A stretch of DNA of 64,000 nucleotides from Taudactylus pleione. Taxonomy: Eukaryota; Chordata; Amphibia; Anura; Myobatrachidae. Every line of letters starts with the position of its first letter. Positions within the stretch are counted from its first letter, which is position 1. The notes beneath the pieces were generated by a model. The model saw only the letters and a list, made by a program, of their open reading frames with translations, was not told where the DNA came from and did no database searches. The stretch lies in assembly GCA_031769625.1 (NCBI GenBank), contig JAUIMM010000040.1, forward strand, positions 12,840,501-12,904,500, written 5' to 3'. The translations under genes were made by a program, and so were the position numbers. Positions 1 to 11,100 of the stretch are shown here, in pieces.

Positions 1-658
1 AAATCCGTGTGGTGTGGCCCAAATAATGTAGACCGCACTCACAGGTCAAAAGAGAAACAACAAATTTAGAGTCACAATTAGTGGTCCTTCTAGCCATGTG
101 GGAACACATAGTGTATTTGGGTTTACCACATCTGAAAAACCCGTGTGGTTTGTAAGGTAACCAACCCAAGCTTGTCAGATTGTTACAATCCCTTAAACTT
201 TTCAGGTGACTGGGGGCCAGATTGGTTTTCAGACAGCGATTTTTCCTGAATACAATATGGGGTTTAGAGGGAAAAAAATAATGTAGTAGATTGTCTTGCC
301 TTAATACTTGGAAGTTAAGTGAGAAGATATGTCTAATTTCTCGAGAACAGATGTTTATACTTGCAAATAAAAGCTAATTCCCTATTTTTCACTACATTAG
401 GATCTTCTTCTAAGTGTTTTGAATGATTCTTAATTTGGAGTAAACATTGTCTATCCTTAGACAGTACTTCATTATTAAGTTCTCTCTAAAAGTGTGTCTG
501 GATAACCCCGTTGTTTAAAGGAATGATCATATCCCTTGCCTGTATTGAGAAATTCTCTGTGGTAGTACAATTTAGTCGGGAGGCGCATAAACTGGCCTTT
601 AGGTATGTTATGCTTTGACGGTGTATAATGTGCACTCCTAAAATGTAAATAAGCATTA
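1..658. other. No feature recognised
   Basis: AT-rich single-copy-looking sequence. I see no exon, transposon end or tandem repeat. Confidence 0.5.
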
Positions 659-666
659 GTGCTAAC

Positions 667-913
667 TATGGATGTGCAGGCTCGGATAGGTTTGAGTTTG
701 CACGCCGAGTTCGGATTTTTCCCTCCAAAAAATGAGACTCAGAAAGAGGCAAAACGTCATCTTGCATGGACAAACATCATCATTCCTGGACAAAACTCCA
801 TGATGTTTGTCCATGCAAGATGACGTTTTGCCTCTTTCTGAGTCCCGTTTTTTGAAGGGAAAAATCTGAACTCGGCGTGCAAACTCGAACCTATCTGAGC
901 CTGCACATCCCTA
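667..913. mobile_element. hAT-type MITE with perfect 8-bp target duplication
   Basis: A 247-bp near-palindrome. The left end starts TATGGATGTGCAGGCTC and the right end is its inverted match (reads TAGGGATGTGCAGGCTC on the other strand). It is flanked on both sides by GTGCTAAC (659-666 and 914-921), the 8-bp duplication typical of hAT insertion. Both arms carry GAGGCAAAACGTCAT, which also lies near the 5' end of the large hAT element at 33047 and the fragment at 17165, so this is probably a small derivative of the same family. It has no coding capacity; an ORF across it is an artefact of the palindrome. Confidence 0.9.
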
Positions 914-921
914 GTGCTAAC

Positions 922-1345
922 AGACTTGAGAGTCGGCTTTAGCATGACAATAGAGCACAGGGATAGATACTTAATGTGACTGAAGTTGACATAAGTAGAG
1001 ATTGTTTTTTTCTCATGGACAACTTTATGTGGCTCTTTTGTGCGTCACATCAAAACTAAATCTATTCGTGTTGACGTCAGAAGGAAAACAACTAAATGTT
1101 GTCTGCAAAGCAATCTTATAAGACCTAAAAAAAACTATCGCCGTAAATTCAAAATTGTTCCCGTGCAAAGCTGGGGCAGGTCACTAGTAAAAGGTATAGC
1201 ACAAAGCTGGAAAAGACTCACATTCTCCCCAAGACATGCTCACTGCCTACTGGCACATGACAAGGGGGCAGTGTTCTAAGCAGTTTTTGAATATTTAAAT
1301 TTTCTACTACATATTCTTTATGTTCCCACTCATCAGCTGAGATAT
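922..1345. other. No feature recognised
   Basis: No gene or repeat end seen; a short open frame at 1040-1279 shows no family resemblance. Confidence 0.4.
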
Positions 1346-1655
1346 AGGCAAATCGGGTTGGGTTGGGTATGGGATCCCGTCGGTCAGAATACTAACAGCG
1401 GCTTTCCAACAGTATCAGGTACGTATCATTACCCTAACTCTCACCCTAACCCACCTTTTACACAGCCTAACCTTAAACCTCTGCCCCGCCTTCCCCGCAG
1501 CCTAACCCTAAAACTAAAATTTCCCCTAGTGCCTAAAACTAGCCATCCCCCTAACCCTAATCCTTACAGTCGGTATGCCGGCAGTGGGGATTGGAGCCGG
1601 TATAATGAGCGCCGGCATCCCAACCACCAGGATGGTAACTACATCCCGTTGAATC
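1346..1655. mobile_element. Non-autonomous repeat with CCCTAA-rich interior
   Basis: The ends are rich in GGGATCCCG / CGGCATCCC motifs in inverted orientation. The middle (about 1430-1560) is full of CCTAACCCTAA-like words. A related right-end fragment occurs at about 9956-10096, sharing GAGCGCCGGCATCCC and GATGGTAACTACATCCC. The element at 26425-27021 also has a CCTAACCCTAA interior. I read it as a dispersed DNA-transposon derivative; exact ends are not resolved. Confidence 0.5.
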
Positions 1656-1783
1656 TCACAGCTGAAAGCAGTAGCCATACTTCTTTTACTCATTAGGATT
1701 TAGGAGTTTATGTAAGTTCTCCCATCAAACCATTCAATGCTTAGAGAAAACATTTAAAAGTAGAAACTTTGCATTTGCCTATA

Positions 1784-2000
1784 CAGGTTGAGTCTCCCAT
1801 ATCCAAAATGCCTGGGACCAGGGGTATTTTGGATATCTGAATATTTGCATACCTTAATGTCTTGGGAATAGGACCCATATCTAAACACAGAATGCATTTA
1901 TGTTTTATATACATCTTATACTCACAGCCTGAAGGTAATTTTATACAATATTTTCAATAATTTTGTAGCTCAAACTAAGTTTGAGTACCCCTTTATTAGT
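1784..2000. mobile_element. Tigger/pogo-like DNA transposon fragment
   Basis: Starts CAGGTTGAGTCTCCCATATCC and continues with CCAAAATGCCTGGGACCAG and ATATTTGCATACCTTAATG. This resembles the left end of the pogo/Tigger-type elements known in vertebrates (memory of family consensus; no search run). A second fragment of the same sequence lies at about 3700-3780. No transposase is seen. Confidence 0.5.
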
Positions 2001-3699
2001 ATTATTTCTGTTAATATACCCCTGCATTGCTGGGAGATAGTTATATTTTTACTTTACTGTATAGGTGTTAAATTAGATAATTTCATGTATGCTGTACTGT
2101 GCCTTGGCTGTTATGTATTGGTTTATTTCATGCCAAAAACTGTACCCCACTGTCATTGAGTGTTATGGTATTCTGAACTGCTTCTAAAAGGGGGGTGTGC
2201 GAGACCAGGACTCTAACACTGGATGTTATGGGGGAGCCCTGCCTGAACTGGAGTTAATGGCCAACTGTCTTTGTGGAACAGCAGTACAGCATGCAACCCC
2301 GGCGGGAGCAGAGCTGGAGCATTTACAGGACCCAGAGGGAGGTTATAAAAGGAGCTGTCCAGTTGATAGTTGGGCAGTCCTGAGGGAGCACTCTAATGGG
2401 CAGGAGCTATGTCAGTACTCACCGGAGAATTGAGCACATCATCGCGGCTGACAGGCTGGGAGACACGCGCCGTGACATCGGGGCCAGAGCTGAGGGAGTG
2501 GCGGACCAGAGAACTAAGCCAGCTCTTCATAGCGTTCCCCATTGTGCTAGTCAGCAGCTATGGCGAGCAACTGGCGGGACCAGCTGGAGCCCTCTTCCTA
2601 TGCAACAGTAGGGAGGTGAGCCAGAAACTACATTGCCAGCCTTCCTTTCCTATCATTGAGGTCAGCAGGCAGTCTGGAGGCAGGTCGAGGCAACCTCAGT
2701 CATAAGAAGACGGCATAGGAGCGGTAAGTGACAGTTACTGAAACCCAACGGTCTCACTGAAGTAGCTACAGGAGAGACAGAGAGTTTCACTACAATTCTC
2801 TGAAGAGACAGTGCAGTCGTCAGGAGAGTCTATAGACTGACTGAGAGTATCTCCCTTCATCATATCTCCTATCTTGAGCTGTCAGGATAACAGGCGTTAG
2901 TTACGGATCATAGAGTCTGTATACACTTTTACCCACTGCCAGCTATAGCCCCTCTAAGTAATTGCACAGCTTCACCAAAAACCTTATAATATAGAACTTT
3001 TCTTGAAAGACTAAATAAATGTAATTATAGCCTCAGAAGGCATATGCTGCAGGAACACTACAAAGTATGGTAGGAGTAATGCATTACTACTAAGCCTCAG
3101 CCAGGATTGCTATTACTGCTGAAAAAGATAGTGTCAGCGACAGAAGTTCACTTTTGGTAAAGGAAACTTAATTGTTGGCCTCAGGATATTTAAAACTTGC
3201 AAGCTATAATTGTTACAAAATTACCACCGTACACCACCTCTACAGTATTGACTGGCCAGCAACTCATCAAATGTAAGGACTTGAATAGTTAGTTAGCTAC
3301 AATGAGTGTAGGCAATATGTTGCACATAATAGTGTTTTATGTAAAATGTCATGGTCTTTGCTGCATTTTTTGAGTTAACCAGTTTATTTTCACAAACGTA
3401 CAGCATCAGAGACAAGACTGTTCCAGTTTCATAAAGTTTTACCTTGTCATATGTATTTCCTGTGCATTTACAAGTACTGTATGTATGTACTTTCCTAAGT
3501 TGTGTATCAAAAAGTACCTGTACCATTGTTCCAAATATCCAATATTGTTAATAAAACAATAGTGTAAAGTGACATTTTGGTCCGATATATTTGCAAGAAG
3601 AAGAACAGGAGAGTATCGATTCCATCCTCAGGTAACTGTCCAAAGAATTCCGGTGGGATTTAGCTTATATTAGAACTGCTAAACCATCGTAACCTTGGG
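2001..3699. other. No gene; GC-richer block with TATA-like motif
   Basis: Positions 2190-2900 are more GC-rich than the surroundings and contain TTATAAAAGG at about 2343 and the TG-initial sequence TGTTATGGGGGAGCCC at 2223. A decayed solo LTR is possible, but I found no matching short target duplication and no clear CA end. Short open frames here have no recognisable product. Confidence 0.25.
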
Positions 3700-3780
3700 A
3701 TACACTGGACACTCAGATTGGGGTGTTACATGTACATACATTAAATTCATTTGTTTCATATACATCTTATACACATAGCC
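3700..3780. mobile_element. Tigger/pogo-like fragment cut by a MITE
   Basis: Matches the internal part of the copy at 1784 (compare TTTCATATACATCTTATACA here with TTTTATATACATCTTATACT there). The match stops where the GCCTGATTCA element begins at 3781, so the MITE interrupts or abuts this older relic. Confidence 0.5.
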
Positions 3781-4270
3781 TGCCTGATTCATCACGAATT
3801 GCAACAGCGTACGCAAATGGGCCGATGGTGCGTACTGCGCATGCGTGAGCATTGTGATCGCACTGCGATCACTTATGTAGATACAAAGTCATCGCAGATT
3901 GAGGGACGGGACGTCAGTGTTTGAGGGTGGTGACAGGAGAGTGGTTGCATAAACGCAGGTGTGCCTGTCCATTTGAACGCCGTTTCCAGGGCATGCATAA
4001 ATTATCCACTGCGATGGCATACGCAGCTTGAGTACACACTGCGTGCTATGACAGTTGCAATTACTGAGTAAAGTCAGACCTGTTTTAATTATGCGTGAGA
4101 GGTCGATGTTACTCAATGGTACCGATGTATATGCAGGTCTGTGAGGTCTTACGAATGTAAGTGGGTGTCTATGTACTGGCTTTGCGATTGCAAACAGCAT
4201 ATTTTTGCAGCAGATATGCGTGCGTAATAGCAGCTGTGATCGCAATAGCAATCTGTAGTGACTCAGGCCC
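3781..4270. mobile_element. GGGCCTGATTCA-family MITE
   Basis: Left end GCCTGATTCATCACG and right end GTGACTCAGGCCC are inverted versions of each other. The interior is related to the copy at 41224-41734 (GGGTGGTGACA, GTGCATTTGAACGCC-like text, ATGCATAAATTATCCACTG). Non-coding. Confidence 0.7.
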
Positions 4271-4767
4271 AGAGTGTGTACCTGCATTTTCTTTTTCCTG
4301 CATGGTACTACAAGTCTCAGCATGCTAGTACTTTATATGTACATATATATATATATACATACAGGGCTTAAAGTAGTCCTGGAGAGGTGGTGGAATTCAT
4401 CTACCCCGCCGCTTACTCCCCACCCCCCAGCCACGCTAGTCTGACAGCCCAAAACAAGTTTGAAAACTGTTCTTTACACACACACACACACACACACTGT
4501 TGTGTATAGGAAATGGTAGTTAGTTTTCTTCCGTGCCTCTGAGTTTTTTTTTATGGGCCCCCCACAAACTGGTCTATGTCACTTGGATGCCCAATGTTTT
4601 TATGCAACCCCTATGTATTGCCTTGTCTTGATTCATTTCTTACCTATATGCTGAAGAAATTGAGCCTCCCTAGGCACAGTGAGTGGCTCTCTGTCTGTGG
4701 GACTTCTGTGCAGGGACTTGGTGGAGGTGGAACTAGTTCCATCTACCATTAGAGGTGATAAAACTCA
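4271..4767. other. Intergenic sequence with AT and CA microsatellites
   Basis: Short (AT)n near 4338-4358 and (CA)n at 4476-4497. No gene seen. Confidence 0.5.
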
Positions 4768-5355
4768 GGGGGCGATTCAGACCCGTTCGCTAGGCTGCGT
4801 TCGTCCGTAACCGGACGATTTTTACCAACTGCGCATGCATATAAGCAACAGTGCACGTGCGTGAACCAGTCACTGCGATCAGGAGACAATCGCTCCCAGC
4901 ACACGGCCAGCCCGCTAGTTTGATAGACAGAATGGGCCATTTGTGGGTGGTGACAGGGGAAGGCCAACAGAAACGGGGGTGTGGATGAGCGAACGCAGGC
5001 GTGTCAGTGCATTTTAACACCATTATAAGGGCATGCATAATTAAAACAAAGCATCAGCATACATGTCACTGTCTTACACTCACCCGTGCTCGCGGTAGGC
5101 TAGGGTCTACCTCAAGCACTGCGTATGGGTTCGATGTCAGCCGATTGTACCAATGGTTTCATATACTTCCTGGAGATGACGTCTGAAAGTGGGCGTCTTA
5201 TCTCTAGGCTGGTGGGCGTCTTACTTCTCCCGGCGACCGCACGTAAAGACATAGGAGGTGTCCTATGTCTTAGCGTGCGCTTGTTGCTTTTGCATATTGG
5301 GCATCACTACGGCTGCGAGTACACGCAGCCTAGCGAACGGGTCTGAATCAGGCCC
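4768..5355. mobile_element. GGGCCTGATTCA-family MITE with TCA duplication
   Basis: Starts GGGGGCGATTCAGACCCGTT and ends in the inverted match AACGGGTCTGAATCAGGCCC. It is flanked by TCA at 4765-4767 and 5356-5358. The terminal inverted repeat continues into GCTAGGCTGCG / CGCAGCCTAGC. Non-coding. Confidence 0.85.
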
Positions 5356-5408
5356 TCATTTCCACCCCATTCCTGACCACTTTAACCCCGTATATACAGA
5401 GAGACAGA

Positions 5409-5635
5409 GGGCCTGATTCAGACCCGCTCGCAAGCGGGTCGATGGCCGGGCAGTGCGCGCACGCCGCGCGTGAGAAATTCACTCGCTCCGGGGCTCGCTG
5501 CAAACGGGGCGGCTGTCGATGTTGATCGACAGCTCGCCCCGTTTTGTAGGCGGGTCGGGGGGGGTGGCTTGCCAAACGGAGGGAACGCCTGCCATTTGGG
5601 GGCGGCCCTACTGACATCACGAGTGAATCAGGGCC
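5409..5635. mobile_element. GGGCCTGATTCA-family MITE with AGA duplication
   Basis: Starts GGGCCTGATTCAGACCCGCT and ends GTGAATCAGGGCC, with AGA on both sides (5406-5408, 5636-5638). The interior shares GACAGCTCGCCCCG and GGGGTGGCTTGCCAAACGG with the longer copy at 59089-59550, so this is a shortened relative. Confidence 0.85.
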
Positions 5636-5700
5636 AGAGTGAGAGAGATGGCACTCAGGAAACGTTGTACTAAACTGGGTGTGTTTATTGTGCAAGTCAA

Positions 5701-5739
5701 CAACGTTTCAGGCACAAATGGCCCTTCTCCAGCTGATAG
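5701..5739 (-). other. Hammerhead-like/PLE repeat motif (degenerate)
   Basis: On the - strand a box AGCTGGAGAAGGGC precedes a small GGC/GCC hairpin and then GAAACGTTG. The layout matches the better-preserved motifs at 16908 and 16974, with substitutions in the CTGATGA box. Probably a decayed repeat end, not an active RNA. Confidence 0.3.
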
Positions 5740-5769
5740 GGACGTCTATTTTTTGCTCTCTCTACATTA

Positions 5770-6122
5770 CATTGGACTTGGCACCAGAACCTTAATTTTT
5801 GCTCATTTATTTTGGGTGTGTTTAATATATACCTGGGATACCTGGTATTGCCCAGATTGAAGATTGCACCTTGAACTACATCTGCAGCCTTCATTTTTTA
5901 CATTGTCATCACCTATAACCTCATTCCATTGATCCTGAAAAGTACCCCACTGTTTGCTAACATGGTTTTAGCCCTGAAAAGGACCTATATATTCATTTAT
6001 ATAGATTAGGCACTGTTACCTCAACACTGATGATGATGATGCTTGTTTTTCCATTAGAAGCCAGACTGAAAAGGCTGTTGGAAGCCCCCACTCTTGAAAA
6101 TGCCACAAACTGTCTAAAGTTA
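5770..6122. other. No feature recognised
   Basis: AT-rich; no exon or element end seen. Confidence 0.4.
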
Positions 6123-6426
6123 TGCTAGCCATACACTAGTATGACCAGCATAACAGGAGATTCATCTTACGATTTCCCTTGCAACTCCCCGGCAGTCCCG
6201 GCGGATGCACGATTGATCGCATGCACAAATACATGGCACGATCTGCATACGATTACGATAGATCATATGGGCTGCACATCTGATCATACGATACTTTTTA
6301 AGAGTGGCGGGAGCGCGCATCGCATCGTATCCTGTATGAAAAACTACACAATTTCCACACGATTCATCGTACGACGCGTCTAAAATCGGGCAATCAGGCC
6401 GAAATCGTGCTAGTGTATGGCCAGCA
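6123..6426. mobile_element. Harbinger-like MITE with TTA duplication
   Basis: Starts TGCTAGCCATACACTAG and ends CTAGTGTATGGCCAGCA, inverted repeats of each other, flanked by TTA at 6120-6122 and 6427-6429. The subterminal CGATT/AATCG words also recur in inverted order. A 3-bp TTA/TAA duplication fits PIF/Harbinger elements. No coding capacity. Confidence 0.85.
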
Positions 6427-7585
6427 TTAGTTTGAATATGTTATACTAAAGGGAGAAAGCTTTGACAAGGAATACAGAGTCATTCACACCTGGATAACAA
6501 TGCAATGTAGGAGTAAATTACAGTGTACGCAGACGTATTCACTGACTGTTTGGAATGGGGTATAGCAGAAGCAGAGTGACTTACAGGACAGAAATCAGTA
6601 TAGCTTCCCAAATCACTGAGGTTTCAGAAATCACTGCAGAACAGAATGGTCACACGGCGCATGGTACTTTTGTGTTGCCACTTGCAAAGAGGATTTCTTC
6701 TCAAAGTGATTGACATTCAGGAACCGTTTGGGGGAGGTAATTGGGAGTGGCGACAACAAACTGAAGCATGTCCCAGCCATTTTCATTTGTAGCCTGCTTC
6801 TGCAATCCCATACGCAGATAAAGTGGTTCCAATGACTCAGTCCAGGTGGCCAATCTGCGTGGTCACCCGTGGGCACGTCAGTACATTTCCAGATGGTTAC
6901 AGCATTAGCAGATTTTTGCACAGCAGCTACGTGCAGGATCTCAGCTGCTAGTGCATTAGCGTACATCTCAGGGCCTCTGTTACACTCTATGAAACCAATT
7001 TGTATATTATACAAACTTAATTAAACATTGTGTACGTGACAAACAGAATGTTCTGTTAATAAGGAAACCACAGAATGTTCTCATTTTATATTGTGAAAGT
7101 GACAATGGGCATAGATGATTGGACATAGGATACTGCATATCATATAATCTATGATCTTTGTAGTTAGGGAAGCTCTTCTTAAGACCAACCAGCCGTGTGA
7201 TATGACGTTTATGCTGTATTTGTACATTCACACTGTTGCCTGTTAACATTACAACTAATAAAGGACCTCATGATTGAAGATTATGGTTTGTCTCTATTAT
7301 TGGATAGTAAAGATACTCTAAACCTTACATGCACCATCGCGGATCTTTGGACCTGGGACCATGATCAATTTCCAATATACATTTTAATAGCCCCATGCAT
7401 ACTAACATATGTATTAGTTCATAGCAAACTGGTACATCTAGCCCTATTCATTCTGCACACGAGGTGAAACCATGTACACTGGTTGGATCCGGCAGTTGCT
7501 GTTATGTGTACAATATGTATAGTAACGCAGGTACTTATGAAATTATTGAAAGTATTGAGTAATCTACTTTTTAAAAGAAAATATC
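6427..7585. other. No gene recognised
   Basis: Single-copy-looking sequence of average composition. Short open frames on both strands have no recognisable product. Confidence 0.4.
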
Positions 7586-8934
7586 ACACCTCCACATACC
7601 TGTCCCACATCATTTACATCACCACATACCTGTTCCACATCACTTAAACCTCCACACATCTGTCCCACATCACTTAAACCTCCACACACCTGTCCCACAT
7701 CATTTACACCTCCACACACACCTGTCCCACATCATGTACACCTCCACATACCTGCCCCACATCATTTACACCTCCACATACCTGCCCCACATCACGTACT
7801 CCTCCACATACCTGCCCCACATCACGTACTCCTCCACAAACCTGCCCCACGTCACGTACACCTCCACATACCTGCCCCACGTCACGTACACCTTCACATA
7901 CCTGCCCCACGTCACGTACACCTCCACATACCTGCCCCACGTCACGTACACCTCCACATACCTGCCCCACGTCACGTACACCTCCACATACCTGCCCCAC
8001 ATCAGGTACACCTCCACATACCTGTCCCACATCAGGTACACCTCCACATACCTGTCCCACATCACTTACACCTCCACATTCCTGCCCCACGTCACTTACA
8101 CCTCCACATTCCTGCCCCGCGTCACTTACACCTCCAGATACCTGCCCCGCGTCACGTACACCTTCACATGCCTGCCCCGCATCACGTACACCTCCACATA
8201 CCTGCCCCATAGCGTACACCTCCACATACCTGTCCCACGTCACGTACACCTCCACATACCTGTCCCACGTCACGTACACCTCCACATACCTGTTCCACGT
8301 CACGTACACCTCCACATACCTGTTCCACGTCACGTACACCTCCAAATACCTGCCCCACATCACGTACACCTCCACATACCTGTCCCACATCAGGTACACC
8401 TCCACATACCTGCCCCACGTCACTTACACCTCCACATACCTGCCCTACGTCACGTACACCTCCACATACCTGTCCCACGTCACGTACACCTCCACATACC
8501 TGCCCCACGTCACGTACACCTCCACATACCTGTCCCACATCAGGTACACCTCCACATACCTGTCCCACATCACTTACACCTCCACATACCTGCTCCATGT
8601 CACTTACACCTCCACATACCTGTCCCACGTCACGTACACCTCCACATACCTGTCCCACGTCACGTACACCTCCACATACCTGTCCCACATCATGTACACC
8701 TCCACATACCTGCCCATCATTTACACCTCCAAATACCTGCCCCACATCACATACACCTCCACATACCTGTCCCACATCAGGTACACCTCCACATACCTGT
8801 CCCACATCAGGTACACCTCCACATAACTGCCCCACATCATTTACACCTCCACATACCTGCCCCACATCATGTACACCTCCACATACCTGCCCCATGTCAT
8901 TTACACCTCCACATACCTGTCCCACGTCATTTAA
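7586..8934. repeat. 30-bp minisatellite, about 45 units
   Basis: Tandem array of a 30-bp unit of the type CCTCCACATACCTG(C/T)CCCA followed by C(A/G)TCA(C/G)(G/T)TACA. Units vary mainly at these positions. A few shorter units (for example near 8209 and 8713) shift the phase. Because 30 is a multiple of three and stop codons are absent, long open frames run through it on both strands (7734-8945 +, 7704-8423 -, 8182-8967 -). These are by-products of the repeat, not genes. Confidence 0.95.
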
Positions 8935-9438
8935 CCCATTATTGAGCTTTTTAGAGAAATCAACCAAAAAAAAAGTGATTTATTGGCCAAATTATACTAT
9001 TAAAACCCCTCCAAGTGCATGATTATTCATTGGGAGGTGTGTTCTAGAGAGTCCGCACTGTGCCCTATTACCTTAAAATAAAAATTTCCCTACCTTTTCA
9101 CCTGTTCGGGGGGGGGGGGGGTTGGTGGGGTCTTTTGCACACAAAAAAAACGTGAAATTGCTAGGAAAATGCGAGTTTGGAGTTCAATGGCAAATGCTTT
9201 TCACTGTGAAAATTCACAGTGAAAATGGCTCACAGGACCAAACTTGCTCCTAATTGGATTGAGTCCTAAAAGTTGGAATGGGTTAAAGGGATTGTACTAA
9301 TTGATAGATAAATGTGAATAGACTCTCGAATAATGATGACCAAAGCAGGCGCATAACATGGCATGGCAACCCATTTAACTATTTGGCCAAGAAGCCAAAT
9401 CTTTATAATGACCATGGTAACAGTGAGGAATACATTAA
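8935..9438. other. No gene; poly-G run
   Basis: Contains a G homopolymer of about 14 at 9108-9121 and ordinary AT-rich sequence otherwise. Confidence 0.5.
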
Positions 9439-9605
9439 GGGGTCTATTTACTAAGCAGTGCTAGGAGTGAAAAGTGATAAGGTGCCAGCCAATCAGCTCC
9501 TAACTGCCATCTCACAGGCTGTGTTTGAAAAATGACAGGAGCTGATTGGCTGGCACCTTATCACTTTTCACTCTGTCTCCTAACACTGCTTAGTAAATAG
9601 ACCCC
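9439..9605. mobile_element. Harbinger-like MITE with TAA duplication
   Basis: A 167-bp palindromic element starting GGGGTCTATTTACTAAGCAG and ending in the inverted match CTTAGTAAATAGACCCC. It is flanked by TAA at 9436-9438 and 9606-9608. The arms contain AGCCAATCAGCTCCTAAC / CAGGAGCTGATTGGCT. Related ends (GGGGTCTATTCATC) bound the larger element at 58813-60420. Confidence 0.9.
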
Positions 9606-9955
9606 TAAGTTTACTATAGCCAAACTTGCTTGCTCTCCCACATTTTTAGGGAGACAATGTCACCCTTCCACATCTTGTCCACTTACTAGTGCATTGGGTT
9701 TGGGAGGGTGTAATGACAAGATATTTGTGTATTTTGGGACAAATAATGCAATCATCATTCCCCACTACAGATGCCCACACACAGTGGCCTCCTGCATCTC
9801 AAGAATAAATGTAGGCAATTATGACGAGTTACAGTAGCTCAAAAAAGAGACTAGTCATAGTTGTGAAATTGCTGATGTCAATTCCTTCATCCTGCTTCAA
9901 CTAATTAGTTTAACCCTTGGCAAACGTAATCAATTGCTATTTCCAAGTTTGCACC
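9606..9955. other. No feature recognised
   Basis: Nothing seen apart from ordinary AT-rich sequence. Confidence 0.4.
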
Positions 9956-10096
9956 CCCACAGCCTAACCCTCCCCATTGTGCCTAAACCTATCCCGAACG
10001 ACGTTGGGTTTCTGGCAACGGCATTCTGACGGATGTGGGGATTCAGGCGCCTGTATTTTGAGCGCCGGCATCCCGACAGCTGGGATGGTAACTACA
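9956..10096. mobile_element. Fragment related to the repeat at 1346-1655
   Basis: Shares CCTAACCCTCCCC, GAGCGCCGGCATCCCGACAG and GATGGTAACTACATCCC with the right end of the element at 1346. The left end is missing or too diverged to place. Confidence 0.5.
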
Positions 10097-10380
10097 TCCC
10101 AAAATTGGGATGGTTGGGAGGTATAATTTATGCCCTGGTTGCCACCCACACGGTATTGTATCATTATTTAGTGACGTGTATATCAAACTGTATAAAGTGT
10201 GTAGATAAGGCTGCAAAGGTAAAAGTGGAAGAGAAAGTGCGTCTAAAATGTAACAGTATTTATTTCATTACACTAGAACAGTACTAACAGCACGGTGCTG
10301 TCCTAAGGGCGAGTTCCCCCCACCCCCTATCCGTTATTGTTAGCACGCAGTTCTCTCCTCGTTCGTACACGATTAAGTCT
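10097..10380. other. No feature recognised
   Basis: No exon or repeat end identified. Confidence 0.3.
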
Positions 10381-10740
10381 AAAAACTAGTGGGCTAAAGG
10401 ACCTGGTCCTTCTGTCCACGTGGATTTAGCTTATTCTATATAAATATGCTAGAACCAAGTGGGCTAAAGGACCGGTCCTTCTGTCTACTTGGATTTAGCT
10501 TATTCTATATAAATATGCTAGAACCAAGTGGGCTAAAGGACCTTTTATTCTTAGAAAAACTTAACCTGTTTTACATAGGTATGCAGCAGCCAAGTAGGCA
10601 GAAGGACCTGGTCCTTTAGCCCACTTGCATCTAGACATTTTTATATAGTTAAGCTAGAACCAAATAGGTTAATGGACCGGTTATTCTCTGGGCAACTTAA
10701 GCTGTTTTATATAGGTATGCAGCAGCCAATAGGGTCAATG
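10381..10740. repeat. About 70-bp tandem repeat with internal GGACC/GGTCC palindromes
   Basis: Roughly five units, best preserved at 10385-10540 (AAGTGGGCTAAAGGACC recurs at a spacing of about 69-70 bp). Each good unit has AAGTGGGCTAAAGGACC facing GGTCCTTCTGTC-ACTTGG, so units can fold as hairpins. The unit near 10595-10625 is partly inverted (GGTCCTTTAGCCCACTTG). Later units are more diverged. Confidence 0.8.
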
Positions 10741-10745
10741 GTCAA

Positions 10746-11100
10746 GGGGCATGATTCAGATTGGTACACAAACTCAATAGTTTTGCAGACTATGATGGTG
10801 AGAGATCTGCACTTGCACAGATGTCACACTGTTGATGTGTAGATTTTGTTCTCACATGACCCCTCCACAGCAAATTCCTCAAATTACGTCACCGCAGCAT
10901 TAGCTTATTCCCTACACTGCACAGGCTCCATACCTTAGCCTCTTTCATTGCATTAGAAGGGCCTGATTCAGAAGTGCACGTTATTGTAGCTGCATCCTTT
11001 TGCTAATGCTGCAGCCAATGGGTTTCCTACTGAGACACCTGTCGGCTGAGTTGCTAATCCTCCACCATGGGCATTAAGACACACTATTGGTGGGGATTGG
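10746..11100. mobile_element. Fragments with GGGCCTGATTCA-family ends
   Basis: GGGGCATGATTCAGATT at 10746 and GGGCCTGATTCAGAAGTGC at about 10970 look like two left ends of this MITE family. Neither has a recognisable matching right end, so boundaries are open. Confidence 0.4.

Noticed and set aside
1430..1560. Interstitial telomere array
   Set aside because: The CCCTAA words are imperfect and dispersed within a transposon-like repeat, not a continuous array.
2190..2930. Possible solo LTR with a TATA box
   Set aside because: No matching short target duplication, no clear TG...CA pair and no retroviral neighbour sequence; kept only as a low-confidence note.
7586..8934. CRISPR array
   Set aside because: Contiguous tandem units without spacers in vertebrate DNA.
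7734..8945. 403-codon open frame (+) and long frames on the other strand
   Set aside because: They lie wholly in the 30-bp minisatellite; the period is a multiple of three and lacks stops. No protein family resemblance.
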